Assembly (NCBI RefSeq): GCF_001905825.1
Contig: NZ_LIVV01000002.1
Coordinates: 996,441-1,060,440 of the forward strand
Source: Streptomyces sp. CB02009
Lineage (GTDB): Bacteria > Actinomycetota > Actinomycetes > Streptomycetales > Streptomycetaceae
Length of the DNA: 64,000 bases
Reading direction: 5' to 3'
The notes below the pieces were generated by a model. It saw nothing but the letters and a program-made list of their open reading frames with translations. It did not search any database and was not told where the DNA came from. Position numbers and translations under genes: made by a program. Positions 1 to 7,111 of the stretch are shown piece after piece. Position 1 is the stretch's first letter; the number at the start of each line of letters is the position of its first letter.

Positions 1-2
1 CG

Positions 3-299
3 AACGGCAACTTGTGCGCCTCCGCCGGGCGCCGTGGAGTACGTGCCCCGGGAGTGGCGGTGGAGACACTCGCGCCGGGGGGCGGCGTGCTGCGGCTGAG
101 CGGTACCAGCCTGTCGACCGTGCTCGTGACCGGCGCGCTGGCTCTGGCGTGGTCGGCCGCCCCCGCGGCGCCGGCCGCCCTCCTCCTGCGGGCATTGTCA
201 GGTCCCCCGTCCGCCAGACGGCGGATCGTCCCGCCGTTGCTGAACGCGGTCACCCTTGTCCGGGCCGCGTCGTCGACAGTTCCGGAGCCGTTGCCATGA
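3..299 (+). CDS. PatG-type S8 (subtilisin-like) serine peptidase, C-terminal end only
   Basis: Partial gene; its 5' part lies outside the window. The open frame enters at base 3 and ends at a TGA at 297-299. About 35 residues in is the catalytic-serine motif of subtilases, GGVLRLSGTSLSTVLVTG (family pattern GTSxxxPxVAG), followed by the usual Ala/Leu-rich helix. Further on, the segment RRRIVPPLLNAVTLV resembles the last part of the peptidase domain in PatG-type proteins, where an Arg-Leu-Asn segment follows the helix. Here the usual proline after the serine is replaced by Val (STVLVTG). There is no C-terminal PatG extension on this protein; that domain is encoded separately at 573-1493. The stop overlaps the start of the next gene (ATGA), so translation is probably coupled. 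Family assignment is firm from the serine motif; the PatG subtype rests partly on the neighbours. Confidence 0.8.
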   Translation, partial: NGNLCASAGRRGVRAPGVAVETLAPGGGVLRLSGTSLSTVLVTGALALAWSAAPAAPAALLLRALSGPPSARRRIVPPLLNAVTLVRAASSTVPEPLP

Positions 300-538
300 A
301 CGCAGACGGATCGCCGAAGCCGGCAGGGCGCGAGCCTCAGGCCTCTCCCTCGACATCCGATGCCGAGGCGCGGGGCCCCCGCTTCCGGGTGCGCCTACCG
401 GGCTTCGTCATCGAGGAGGACGTCGGCCTCGGCGACGCCATCAAGAGGGCGACGGCGTCGGCAGGGATCACACCTTGTGGCAGCTGCCGCGAAAGGGCGG
501 CCGCTCTCAATCGCTGGGTGCGCTTCACGTCTCGCTAG
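296..538 (+). CDS. 80-residue CxxC protein of the PatG-like locus
   Basis: Function unknown. Start chosen at the ATG that overlaps the upstream peptidase stop (ATGA) and has a GGAG about 8 bases before it; the open frame continues upstream but would run across the peptidase. The first 30 residues are Pro/Ser/Glu-rich and look disordered. The C-terminal half is more structured: a short RFRVRLPGFVIEED strand-like stretch, then GLGDAIKRATASAGI, then PCGSC and an Arg/Ala helix ending LNRWVRF. The PCGSC motif (Cys-X2-Cys) could bind metal or act in thiol chemistry. No signal peptide or membrane segment. Position between the protease and the PatG-C domain protein makes it either a partner or the substrate of the protease; nothing in the sequence decides between these. 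Confidence 0.75.
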   Translation: MNADGSPKPAGREPQASPSTSDAEARGPRFRVRLPGFVIEEDVGLGDAIKRATASAGITPCGSCRERAAALNRWVRFTSR

Positions 539-572
539 TCAATCCCCCCTCATCACCCCTATGGGAGAACTG

Positions 573-1493
573 ATGGACCTCGACACAGGCGCCGCTTCCC
601 ACGAGCCGACGGTCACACCTGCGGCGGCGGAGGACAGTCCGCTCAGCATGACGACCGCCGAGCCGACCGAGGTGTCAGCCCCGCATGTGCCGCTCGACAC
701 GGCGGCACCGCCGGAGAGGGCCCGGCAGTTCGTGTACGCGATCGGGCGGATCGACGCGCGCTTTCCCAGCCTGAGCATCGAGAAGGAGTTCTCCCAGGCC
801 ACCGGCCGCGCGGAGACCGCGAGCCTGACCAACAGTCAGGCCGCCCAGAGCGTGCTGTCGGATCCGGCGAACCGCTACCTCGCCCGCAGGATCTGCTGGG
901 TGCTCACGATAGAGGGCATGGACACCTATCTGCTCGTCCCCCATGACGAGACGGACCTCGATCTGCTCCTGGGGGCCCTTCGTCCTTCACCCTCCCGGTC
1001 GGACACCGACGTGGCGATCGGCACACTCGGCCCCTTGGCGCCGTCCGAGAAGTGCGGCGGTCTCGTCGTCCCCATGGTCGTCTTCGACCAGATCTACTCC
1101 TTCGACACGGAGTCCTTCATCGCTCAGATCCCTTCTCCCGACGGAGTCGACGCGGGCGCGTTCCAGGAGATTGCGGGTGAGCTGTTCGCCAGGGTCACCC
1201 AGCTGGCGGACAATGCCGGAAACTCTGACGAGCACCGCGCCCTCAACTACCTGACCATGCGCTACCCGGAGATTTACGCGGAGACGGCCAGACAACATGC
1301 CCGAAACTCTTCGCTGACGAATGTGGAAGCCTTTCCCTCGCCACTCTCAAGTGTGCGAACCGTGATCACCACCGTGTTCACCTACACCCACCGAAGCACC
1401 AACTTCGTGGAGAAGTTCGCGGCGCAAGTGGACACCACCGAGGTGTTCCCGTTTCTCGCGATACCCGGTTTCAACTCCTACTACGACCACTGA
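573..1493 (+). CDS. Free-standing PatG C-terminal-domain protein
   Basis: About 306 residues. From about residue 50 it matches from memory the C-terminal domain of the cyanobactin protease PatG: FVYAIGRIDARFPSLSIEKE near the beginning, ARRICWVLTIEGMDTYLL, GLVVPMVVFDQIYSFD, QLADNAGNSDEHRALNYL, and an end with VEKFAAQVDTTEVFPFL. In PatG this domain is fused behind the S8 peptidase and its biochemical role is not settled. Here it is a separate protein 34 bases downstream of the small CxxC gene. The ATG at 573 is preferred over the ATG at 561 because GGGAGA lies just upstream of it. The N-terminal 45 residues are Thr/Pro/Ala-rich and probably a flexible linker. There is no signal peptide, so it should act in the cytoplasm, probably in complex with the peptidase. 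Confidence 0.85.
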   Translation: MDLDTGAASHEPTVTPAAAEDSPLSMTTAEPTEVSAPHVPLDTAAPPERARQFVYAIGRIDARFPSLSIEKEFSQATGRAETASLTNSQAAQSVLSDPANRYLARRICWVLTIEGMDTYLLVPHDETDLDLLLGALRPSPSRSDTDVAIGTLGPLAPSEKCGGLVVPMVVFDQIYSFDTESFIAQIPSPDGVDAGAFQEIAGELFARVTQLADNAGNSDEHRALNYLTMRYPEIYAETARQHARNSSLTNVEAFPSPLSSVRTVITTVFTYTHRSTNFVEKFAAQVDTTEVFPFLAIPGFNSYYDH

Positions 1494-1503
1494 AGAAGCA
1501 GCG

Positions 1504-2100
1504 ATGACGACCGGCCGAGAGTCCTCAGGTGAGAGCACCGCGCGGGCAGCAAGGGCCGCCGCGCTGCTGCAGCGGCCACCCGATGCGCCACAGCCGGAGA
1601 CGGCGGACATCGCCGTCGACTGCACGGCGTACTGGGAAGCCGCCCAGGCCTTCTACGAGCAGGCGCAAGTGGCCTACACGGCGGGCGATGACAAGGCAGG
1701 GGACTTCTACATATCGGTCGGTGACGGCTTTCGACGGTTGGCGCTCCTGTGCTCCACCGTCGAGGCTCGGGACCCGACGGTCGCCGGGGCGACCCCGGGC
1801 GACGACGTCACTGACTCCCCTCTGGCACTCACCGATCTGCCGGGCCGCCTGAACGAACTCCAGGAGCTCGCCACGGAGAGGGGCCTGCCGGCCCGCCCGG
1901 GCGGACTGCCGTCAGAGCTCGAACGCGACGATCGCTGCCTGCAGTACGCGCGAGCCGCCTCGTTCTACGCCTCCCGTGCGGCGCAGGCCTTCGCCGCCGG
2001 CGACGTGCTGTCGGGCAACCGATACCTGCACGAGGCTCAGGCCCACTGGGCTCTGTTCGAGCTGTGCGTCAGCTCGACACAGGCCACGGCGCGCGGCTAG
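1504..2100 (+). CDS. Duplicated helical-hairpin protein with paired cysteines
   Basis: 198 residues, no family recognised. It contains an internal duplication: residues 40-83 and 145-188 can be aligned without gaps, each beginning with Cys and ending LC (C-X42-C in both copies). Shared positions include FY at 12-13 residues in, then AGD, a Gly and a Tyr, and a final Leu-rich helix; this is a TPR-like pair of helices. The identical Cys-to-Cys distance suggests each hairpin is closed by a disulfide or that the four cysteines have a common role. The linker (residues 90-140) is Pro/Gly/Asp-rich. It starts 10 bases after the PatG-C gene and is the last gene of the operon; the next gene is convergent. 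TPR-like repeats usually bind proteins, so a scaffold or substrate-recognition role is possible but unproven. Confidence 0.75.
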   Translation: MTTGRESSGESTARAARAAALLQRPPDAPQPETADIAVDCTAYWEAAQAFYEQAQVAYTAGDDKAGDFYISVGDGFRRLALLCSTVEARDPTVAGATPGDDVTDSPLALTDLPGRLNELQELATERGLPARPGGLPSELERDDRCLQYARAASFYASRAAQAFAAGDVLSGNRYLHEAQAHWALFELCVSSTQATARG

Positions 2101-2117
2101 ACCTCTGGCGGGTCCGT

Positions 2118-2966
2118 TCAGCCGCCGGGTGCCGGTGCCGGTGCCGGTGCCTGTGCCGGGCCGAGGAAGCGGATGTGGGGGCGGCCGTCCGGGCCTTCTC
2201 GGGTCACGGAGGCGCGGACGCGGTAGACATCGGCGATCAGCCGCTCCGTGAGGACCTCTTCCACGGGGCCGGCCGCCATCGTCCTGCCCTCGTGCAGCAC
2301 CACCACGTGGTCGCAGAACATGGCCGCCAGGTTGAGGTCGTGCAGGGCAATGACACAGGTGAGGCGCAACCCCGCGACCAAGGCCATGAGGTCCAGTTGA
2401 TGCTGGATGTCGAGGTGGTTCGTCGGCTCGTCCAGCAGCAGCTCGCGCGGTTCCTGGGCGAGGGCGCGGGCGATCTGGACGCGCTGACGCTCCCCGCCGG
2501 ACAACGTGCGCCACGAGCGTGCGGCGAGGTCGGTCAGCCCGGTGCGGGCGAGCGCGGACCGTACCGCCTCCTCGTCCGCCGCCGTCGACGGGGACCAGGC
2601 CCGGCGGTGCGGGACGCGGCCGAGCCGTACCGCGTCGGCCACCGTCAGGTCCACCTGGGTGTCCGCGTGCTGCTCGACGACGGCGACCCGTCCGGCGACC
2701 GTGCGGCGGGGGACCGTGCTCAGCCGGTCGCCGTCCAGCGTCACCACTCCGCTGTCCGGCGCGAGGACTCCGGCCAGGACACGCAGCAGGGTCGATTTCC
2801 CCGAACCGTTCGGGCCCAGAAGTCCGGTGAGTGTGCCGGGGCGCGGTGCGAGCGTCACGTCGTCCAGGACGAGCGCCCCGCCGGCCGTACGGGACACGCC
2901 GTCGGCCCGGAGCCCCGTGACGTCGGCCGATGCGTCGGTCGAGACGCCGGTCGAGATGTCGGTCAT
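2118..2966 (-). CDS. btuD: ABC transporter ATPase, cobalamin/iron-chelate type (BtuD/FecE-like)
   Basis: 282 residues. It energises import of a corrinoid through the membrane protein encoded just upstream. Visible motifs: Walker A GLLGPNGSGKSTLL (about residue 45), a Q-loop VVEQHAD, signature LSGGERQRVQIARAL, Walker B ELLLDEPTNHLD and switch histidine in IALHDLN. The start ATG overlaps the permease stop (ATGA). The C-terminus ends in an Ala-Pro repeat encoded by a run of GGTGCC hexamers at about 2129-2157, which may vary in length between strains. Substrate is taken from the operon: the first gene follows a cobalamin riboswitch, so B12 is more likely than a siderophore. Confidence 0.88.
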   Translation of the reverse strand: MTDISTGVSTDASADVTGLRADGVSRTAGGALVLDDVTLAPRPGTLTGLLGPNGSGKSTLLRVLAGVLAPDSGVVTLDGDRLSTVPRRTVAGRVAVVEQHADTQVDLTVADAVRLGRVPHRRAWSPSTAADEEAVRSALARTGLTDLAARSWRTLSGGERQRVQIARALAQEPRELLLDEPTNHLDIQHQLDLMALVAGLRLTCVIALHDLNLAAMFCDHVVVLHEGRTMAAGPVEEVLTERLIADVYRVRASVTREGPDGRPHIRFLGPAQAPAPAPAPGG

Positions 2967-4099
2967 CGCGTGCTCCTGGTGCGGTACAGGACGAGGACGA
3001 ACGCGGGGACGCCGATCAGCGACGTCACCACCCCGACCGGAACCTCCTGCGGGTCGAGGACGGTACGGGCGAGCGTGTCGGCCCACACGAGGAAGATCGC
3101 CCCGGCCAGCGCGGAAAGGGGCAGCAGCCGGGCGTGGCCGGGGCCGGCGAGCGCGCGGACCGCGTGCGGCAGGACCAGGCCGACGAAGCCGATCGCGCCC
3201 GCCGAGGAGACCAGGACGGCCGTGAGCAGGGCGGTGACCGTGAGGAGGACCAGCCGCGTCCGGCCCACGGCCACGCCGAGCGTCGCCGCCGCCTCCTCGC
3301 CGAACGCGAAGGCGTCGAGGGTGCGGGCGTGTCCGCCGCAGACCAGCAGTGCGACGGCGAGGACGGCCGCGCACCAGCCGACGTCCGACCAGCCCGCGCC
3401 GCTGAGCGAGCCGAGCAGCCAGAAGAGGACGCCCCGGGTGGTCTCGGCGTCGGCGGCGGTCATCACGACGAACGAGGTCAGCGCGGAGAACAGCTGCATC
3501 GCCGCCACTCCGGCCAGGACGACCTTGTCGGTCGACCCGCCCAGCGTGTGGCTCAGCAGCAGGACCAGGGCGAAGGAGCAGAGCGCGCCCAGAAAGGCGC
3601 CTCCGGTGAGGGACACGAGGCCCCCGCCCGCTCCGAGGACGACGACCGCGACCGCCCCGGTCGAGGCGCCGGAGGAGACGCCGAGGACGAAGGGGTCGGC
3701 GAGCGGATTGCGCAGCAGTGACTGCATCACCGCGCCGCAGACGGCGAGTCCGGCTCCGCACACGGCCGCGAGGAGGGTACGGGGCAGCCGCAGATCCCAG
3801 ACGATGCCGTCCCGGATCGCGCTCAGGCCGGACGGGCTTCCCCCGAGGTGGGAGGCGACCACCGCCCAGGCGTCCGCGACGCGGATGTCGGCCGGGCCGA
3901 GGGTGAGCGCGAGGGCGATCGAGGCGCAGAGGAGGAGGACACCGGCTGCTCCGGCGACGGGGGAGAGGATCCGGGAGGGGGTGGGGAGGTGCCGCCCGGG
4001 GAGAGGCCCACTCGTCCTGCCCGCCCCACTCGCCCCGCTCGTCCCACCCGTCCCGCTCGTGCTCTCCGCCGTCCCGCTTTCCTTACCCGACCGCGTCAC
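2963..4099 (-). CDS. btuC: ABC transporter permease, FecCD/BtuC family
   Basis: 378 residues, inner-membrane channel of the B12 importer. After a Gly/Ser/Thr-rich cytoplasmic N-terminus (about 45 residues, repeated TSG/GTG units) there are about nine to ten hydrophobic segments. Family signatures include LRLPRTLLAAVCGAGLAVCG, NPLADPFVLGVSSGA and GFVGLVLPHAVRALAGPGHA; the last is the coupling-helix region that contacts the ATPase. The start is the GTG that overlaps the stop of the binding-protein gene (GTGA), giving a tightly coupled btuF-btuC-btuD order. No separate promoter seen between the three genes. Confidence 0.9.
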   Translation of the reverse strand: MTRSGKESGTAESTSGTGGTSGASGAGRTSGPLPGRHLPTPSRILSPVAGAAGVLLLCASIALALTLGPADIRVADAWAVVASHLGGSPSGLSAIRDGIVWDLRLPRTLLAAVCGAGLAVCGAVMQSLLRNPLADPFVLGVSSGASTGAVAVVVLGAGGGLVSLTGGAFLGALCSFALVLLLSHTLGGSTDKVVLAGVAAMQLFSALTSFVVMTAADAETTRGVLFWLLGSLSGAGWSDVGWCAAVLAVALLVCGGHARTLDAFAFGEEAAATLGVAVGRTRLVLLTVTALLTAVLVSSAGAIGFVGLVLPHAVRALAGPGHARLLPLSALAGAIFLVWADTLARTVLDPQEVPVGVVTSLIGVPAFVLVLYRTRSTR

Positions 4100-5136
4100 T
4101 TCGCGAGTCCGTACGTCCGCAGGGCGGCGGCCACCTTCTCGATGCCCTCGACGGTGCGGATCGTGGGGTTCATGGCCTGGCCGCTGAGGATCACGTAGCG
4201 CTGCTTCCGCACGGCCGTCATGTTCCGGGTGACCGGATGGGATTCCAGGAACTCGATCTTCTTCGCGGCGCTCTCGGCCGACTGGGCCTTGCGGGTCAGA
4301 TCGGCGATCACGAGCACGTCGGGGTCGCGGTCGGCGACGGTCTCCCAGTTGATCTGCGGCCACTCCTCCTTGGTGTCGTCGAAGACGTTCTTCACGCCGA
4401 GCGTCCCGCTGACGATGCCGGGCGCGCCGCAGCAGCCGGCCATGTACGGCCCCTGGGAGTCGGAGAACCAGTAGAGGACGGACGCGTCGCCGAAGTCGGC
4501 GCCGGCCTTGGCCTTCTCCACCCGGGCGCGGAGCTCTCCGACGAGCTTCTCGCCCTTCTCCGGGACGTCGAAGACCCTCGCCAGGTCGCGGATCTCGCCG
4601 TACACCGTGTCCATGGTCAGCGGCCGGGTCCGTACGCCGTCGCCGTCGCCGCTGTTGTCCTTGCCGACGCAGTCCGTGGGGGAGAGGTAGGCCGGGACGC
4701 CGAGCTTGGCGAACTGCTCCCGTGGGGCCACGCCGCCCTTGCCCAGGGTGTACAGGAAGGAGGCGGTGACGAAGTCGGGCTCGGTGTCGAGGACCTTCTC
4801 GAAGGACGGGTAGCGGTCCGCGAGCCGCGGGACCTTCGCGTTGGCCTTCTCGAGTCCCTTCAGGACCGGATCCGTCCAGGTGGCGGTGCCCACCATCCGG
4901 TCCGCCAGCCCGAGCGAGAGCAGGATCTCGGCGGATCCCTGGTCGAGGGCGACGGCCCTGCGGGGTGCGTGGTCGACCTCGACGCGCTGCCCGCAGTTGT
5001 CGAGGGCGACCGGGAAGCCCGGTCCGGACCCCTTGGCCGCGGGTGGGGCCGCCGGGCCGCCGTCGCCGCAGCCGGCCAGGAGAAGGGAACCGGCCACGAG
5101 CAGCACGGCGGAACGGACGGGATGTGCGAAGGGCAC
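4096..5136 (-). CDS. btuF: Corrinoid/iron-chelate ABC transporter binding lipoprotein (BtuF-like)
   Basis: 346 residues. The extracytoplasmic binding protein that delivers substrate to the permease. The N-terminus is a lipoprotein signal: positive start, hydrophobic stretch, lipobox LLAGC with the lipidated Cys at residue 23. The rest has the periplasmic-binding-protein (class III) pattern: VALDQGSAEILLSLGLADRMVG near residue 65, a central helix and a second lobe with DPDVLVIADLT. Several cysteines in DCVGK and AGCCGAP are unusual for the family. First gene of the operon, 80 bases downstream of a cobalamin riboswitch, which is the main reason for choosing cobalamin rather than a siderophore as ligand. 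Confidence 0.87.
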   Translation of the reverse strand: MPFAHPVRSAVLLVAGSLLLAGCGDGGPAAPPAAKGSGPGFPVALDNCGQRVEVDHAPRRAVALDQGSAEILLSLGLADRMVGTATWTDPVLKGLEKANAKVPRLADRYPSFEKVLDTEPDFVTASFLYTLGKGGVAPREQFAKLGVPAYLSPTDCVGKDNSGDGDGVRTRPLTMDTVYGEIRDLARVFDVPEKGEKLVGELRARVEKAKAGADFGDASVLYWFSDSQGPYMAGCCGAPGIVSGTLGVKNVFDDTKEEWPQINWETVADRDPDVLVIADLTRKAQSAESAAKKIEFLESHPVTRNMTAVRKQRYVILSGQAMNPTIRTVEGIEKVAAALRTYGLAK

Positions 5137-5214
5137 GGTGAGGAGTCCTCTGCGTCACGGCTCATGCGCGGAGCCTGTCGTACGGTGCGTCCCGGACGTC
5201 GGCAGTCGCCGTCC

Positions 5215-5365
5215 GGGCTGCCAGCAGGTCTTCGGACTCGGGGTCGTCCGGACGGCGCGCCTTCCCAGGCCCTTTGAGGCCCAGTGGTCGTTGCTCCGCC
5301 CGTCACCCTCACCGCTGCGCGTCAGCTCCGGATTCCCACCGGATTCCCTGACCCGTGCACATACC
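5215..5365 (-). promoter_or_regulatory. Cobalamin riboswitch upstream of btuFCD
   Basis: Read on the minus strand, this leader has the conserved blocks of the cobalamin (B12) aptamer in order: GGAATCCGGTGGGAATCCGG, GCTGACGCGCAGCGGTGA, a CCACTGG box, GGGAAGG and finally GAGTCCGAAGACCTGC. Spacing agrees with the family. It ends about 80 bases before the btuF start. A GC-rich hairpin (around 5201-5224) between aptamer and start codon could be the expression platform. B12 binding should lower expression of the importer. Confidence 0.92.
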
Positions 5366-5483
5366 GTATGGATACGTACAGAGGTGCGACTGGCCCGGGC
5401 AAACTACCACAGGCCGATCTTGGTCCCCGGAGCTTTCGTCCCGTACCCGTACCCGTCGCCCACCCTTCGGCCCGACCCGACGA

Positions 5484-6074
5484 TCAGCGCAACAGGAAGG
5501 CCTCGGCCGTCGACACGGGTTCTCCGGCCTCGACCCCGTGGAGGACGTGCGCCAGAACCTCCGCGCCGCGCACCACCCGGGGGCACGGCCGGTTGAAGTA
5601 CGAGGGCCCGTCCAGCACCCACACCGCGCCCGACCGTACCGCCGGCAGCTCGTCCCAACCGGGGAGGGAGGTGAGCACCTCGCGCTCGCGCACGGTCCGT
5701 TCGGGCGGGAAGCCGCACGGCAGGACCAGGAGGACGTCGGGGCGGGCGGCCCGGACGGCCTCCCACGACATCGGCTTCGTGTGCTCACCGGGAGCGGCGA
5801 GGAGCGGTTCGCCGCCGGCGCAGGTGATCTGTTCGGGCACCCGGTGCCCCGCGGGCCACAGCGGATCGAGCCACTCGACGGCCACCATCCGGGGGCCGGG
5901 CGCGGCCCGCCGTGAGCCCGCGTACCGTGGTCAGCCGGTCGCGCAGCTCCTCGCGCCGCCGCTCGGCCCGCTCCCGTACGCCCAGGAGCCCGCCGACCGT
6001 GACCAGGCAGTCAAGGACGTCGTCCAGGGTGCGGGGCTTCAGCTTCCTCGCGGCGCGGAGAGGAAGCGGCCCCC
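5484..6074 (-). pseudogene. Truncated and frameshifted B12-binding protein gene (BtuF-like)
   Basis: The 3' two thirds of a helical-backbone B12-binding protein remain, in two frames. From about 6045 down to about 5930 the frame gives [17 protein letters not shown] and [14 protein letters not shown]. From about 5930 the continuation lies in another frame and reads [20 protein letters not shown], then [28 protein letters not shown] and HVLHG, ending at 5484. In intact relatives these segments are continuous, so there is a single-base frameshift at about 5905-5935. The N-terminal third, with the usual start and a QDLCxVC segment, is missing: folP ends only about 25 bases before the remnant. A sequencing error could explain the frameshift but not the missing 5' end. 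Confidence 0.75.
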
Positions 6075-6094
6075 CGGGCGGACGTGGCCGCCCG
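6075..6094 (-). terminator. Hairpin directly behind folP
   Basis: Perfect 7-bp stem (CGGGCGG with CCGCCCG) and a 6-base loop, ending one base before the folP stop codon triplet on the plus strand. GC-rich hairpins without a T tract are typical Streptomyces terminators. It separates folP from the broken B12-binding gene. Confidence 0.55.
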
Positions 6095-6991
6095 TCAGGA
6101 AGCGGACGCGAGGGCGTGCGCGACCCTGACCGCGTCCGCCGTGGCGCGCACGTCATGGACCCGGACGGCCCACGCGCCCCGGTGGGCGACGATCGCGGAG
6201 AGGGCGGCCGTCGCGGCGTCCCGGCCGGTGGCGTCGGGGGGTGTGCCGTCCGCGTCGGCCAGGACGTGGCCCAGGAACCTCTTGCGCGAGCCGCCGACCA
6301 GGACGGGGCGGCCCAGCGCGCGCAGCTCGGCCAGTCCGGCGACCAGCCGGAGATCGTGCTCCGGCCGCTTGGCGAATCCCAGCCCCGGGTCCACCACGAG
6401 CCGCTCCCGGGGAACGCCCGCGGCCACCACGGCCTCCACCCGGGCGGCGATCTCCCCGACGACCTCGCGCACCACGTCCCCGTACACCGCTCGTCGGTTC
6501 ATGTCGTGGCTGAAGCCGCGCCAGTGCATGACGACGAAGGGGACGCCGCCGGCCGCGACGGCGGGGACCATTCCGGGGTCTGCCAGACCCCCGCTGACGT
6601 CGTTGACGAGGACCGCGTCGGCGTCGATCGCCCGTGCGGCGACCGATGCGCGCATGGTGTCGACGGACACGAGCGCCCCTTCGGCCGTGAGCGCGCGCAC
6701 GACGGGTATGACGCGCCGCAGTTCCTCGTCCTCGTCGACCCGGGAGGCGCCGGGCCGGGTCGACTCGCCACCGACGTCGACCAGGTCGGCGCCCTCCGCG
6801 ACGAGATCCAGACCGTGCTTCACCGCCGCTGTCGGATCGAACCAGCGGCCGCCGTCGGAGAAGGAGTCGGGGGTCACGTTCACCACCCCCATGACCGCGC
6901 ACCGATCCCAGTGGGGCAGTCCGGCGACGATGCCCACGCCCTCGTCGACGTACGGCCGTGGTCCTCCCGTACGGGCCTGAAACGGATTCAC
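6095..6991 (-). CDS. folP: Dihydropteroate synthase (FolP-like)
   Basis: About 298 residues from the preferred GTG start at 6991, which has GGGGGAG seven bases upstream; an ATG at 7048 would add 19 residues but has no ribosome site. The enzyme joins 6-hydroxymethyl-dihydropterin pyrophosphate with p-aminobenzoate. Seen: [15 protein letters not shown] near residue 35, [16 protein letters not shown], the VNDVSGG stretch, [11 protein letters not shown] and [10 protein letters not shown] near residue 215, all classic DHPS motifs. Since it is not in a folate operon but lies in a B12/methionine block, it is probably a second copy; a folate link to methionine synthesis (MetE uses methyl-folate) would fit. 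Confidence 0.9.
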   Translation of the reverse strand: MNPFQARTGGPRPYVDEGVGIVAGLPHWDRCAVMGVVNVTPDSFSDGGRWFDPTAAVKHGLDLVAEGADLVDVGGESTRPGASRVDEDEELRRVIPVVRALTAEGALVSVDTMRASVAARAIDADAVLVNDVSGGLADPGMVPAVAAGGVPFVVMHWRGFSHDMNRRAVYGDVVREVVGEIAARVEAVVAAGVPRERLVVDPGLGFAKRPEHDLRLVAGLAELRALGRPVLVGGSRKRFLGHVLADADGTPPDATGRDAATAALSAIVAHRGAWAVRVHDVRATADAVRVAHALASAS

Positions 6992-7111
6992 CCCGAGTTC
7001 TCCCCCTGGCAGATCAGATGGTGGCGGTAGGTGTCCGGAACGGGCCATGCCGCTGTCCGGTCGTGGTCGCCCGGGCCGGACGGCGAGGCGTCCGGCCCGG
7101 GCCCGCGGGCG

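Noticed and set aside
2064..4187. Very long plus-strand open frame opposite the B12 importer
   Set aside because: Opposite-strand frames stay open in high-GC coding DNA; the translation is Arg/Gly/Ala-rich with no motifs, whereas the minus strand encodes clear transporter proteins.
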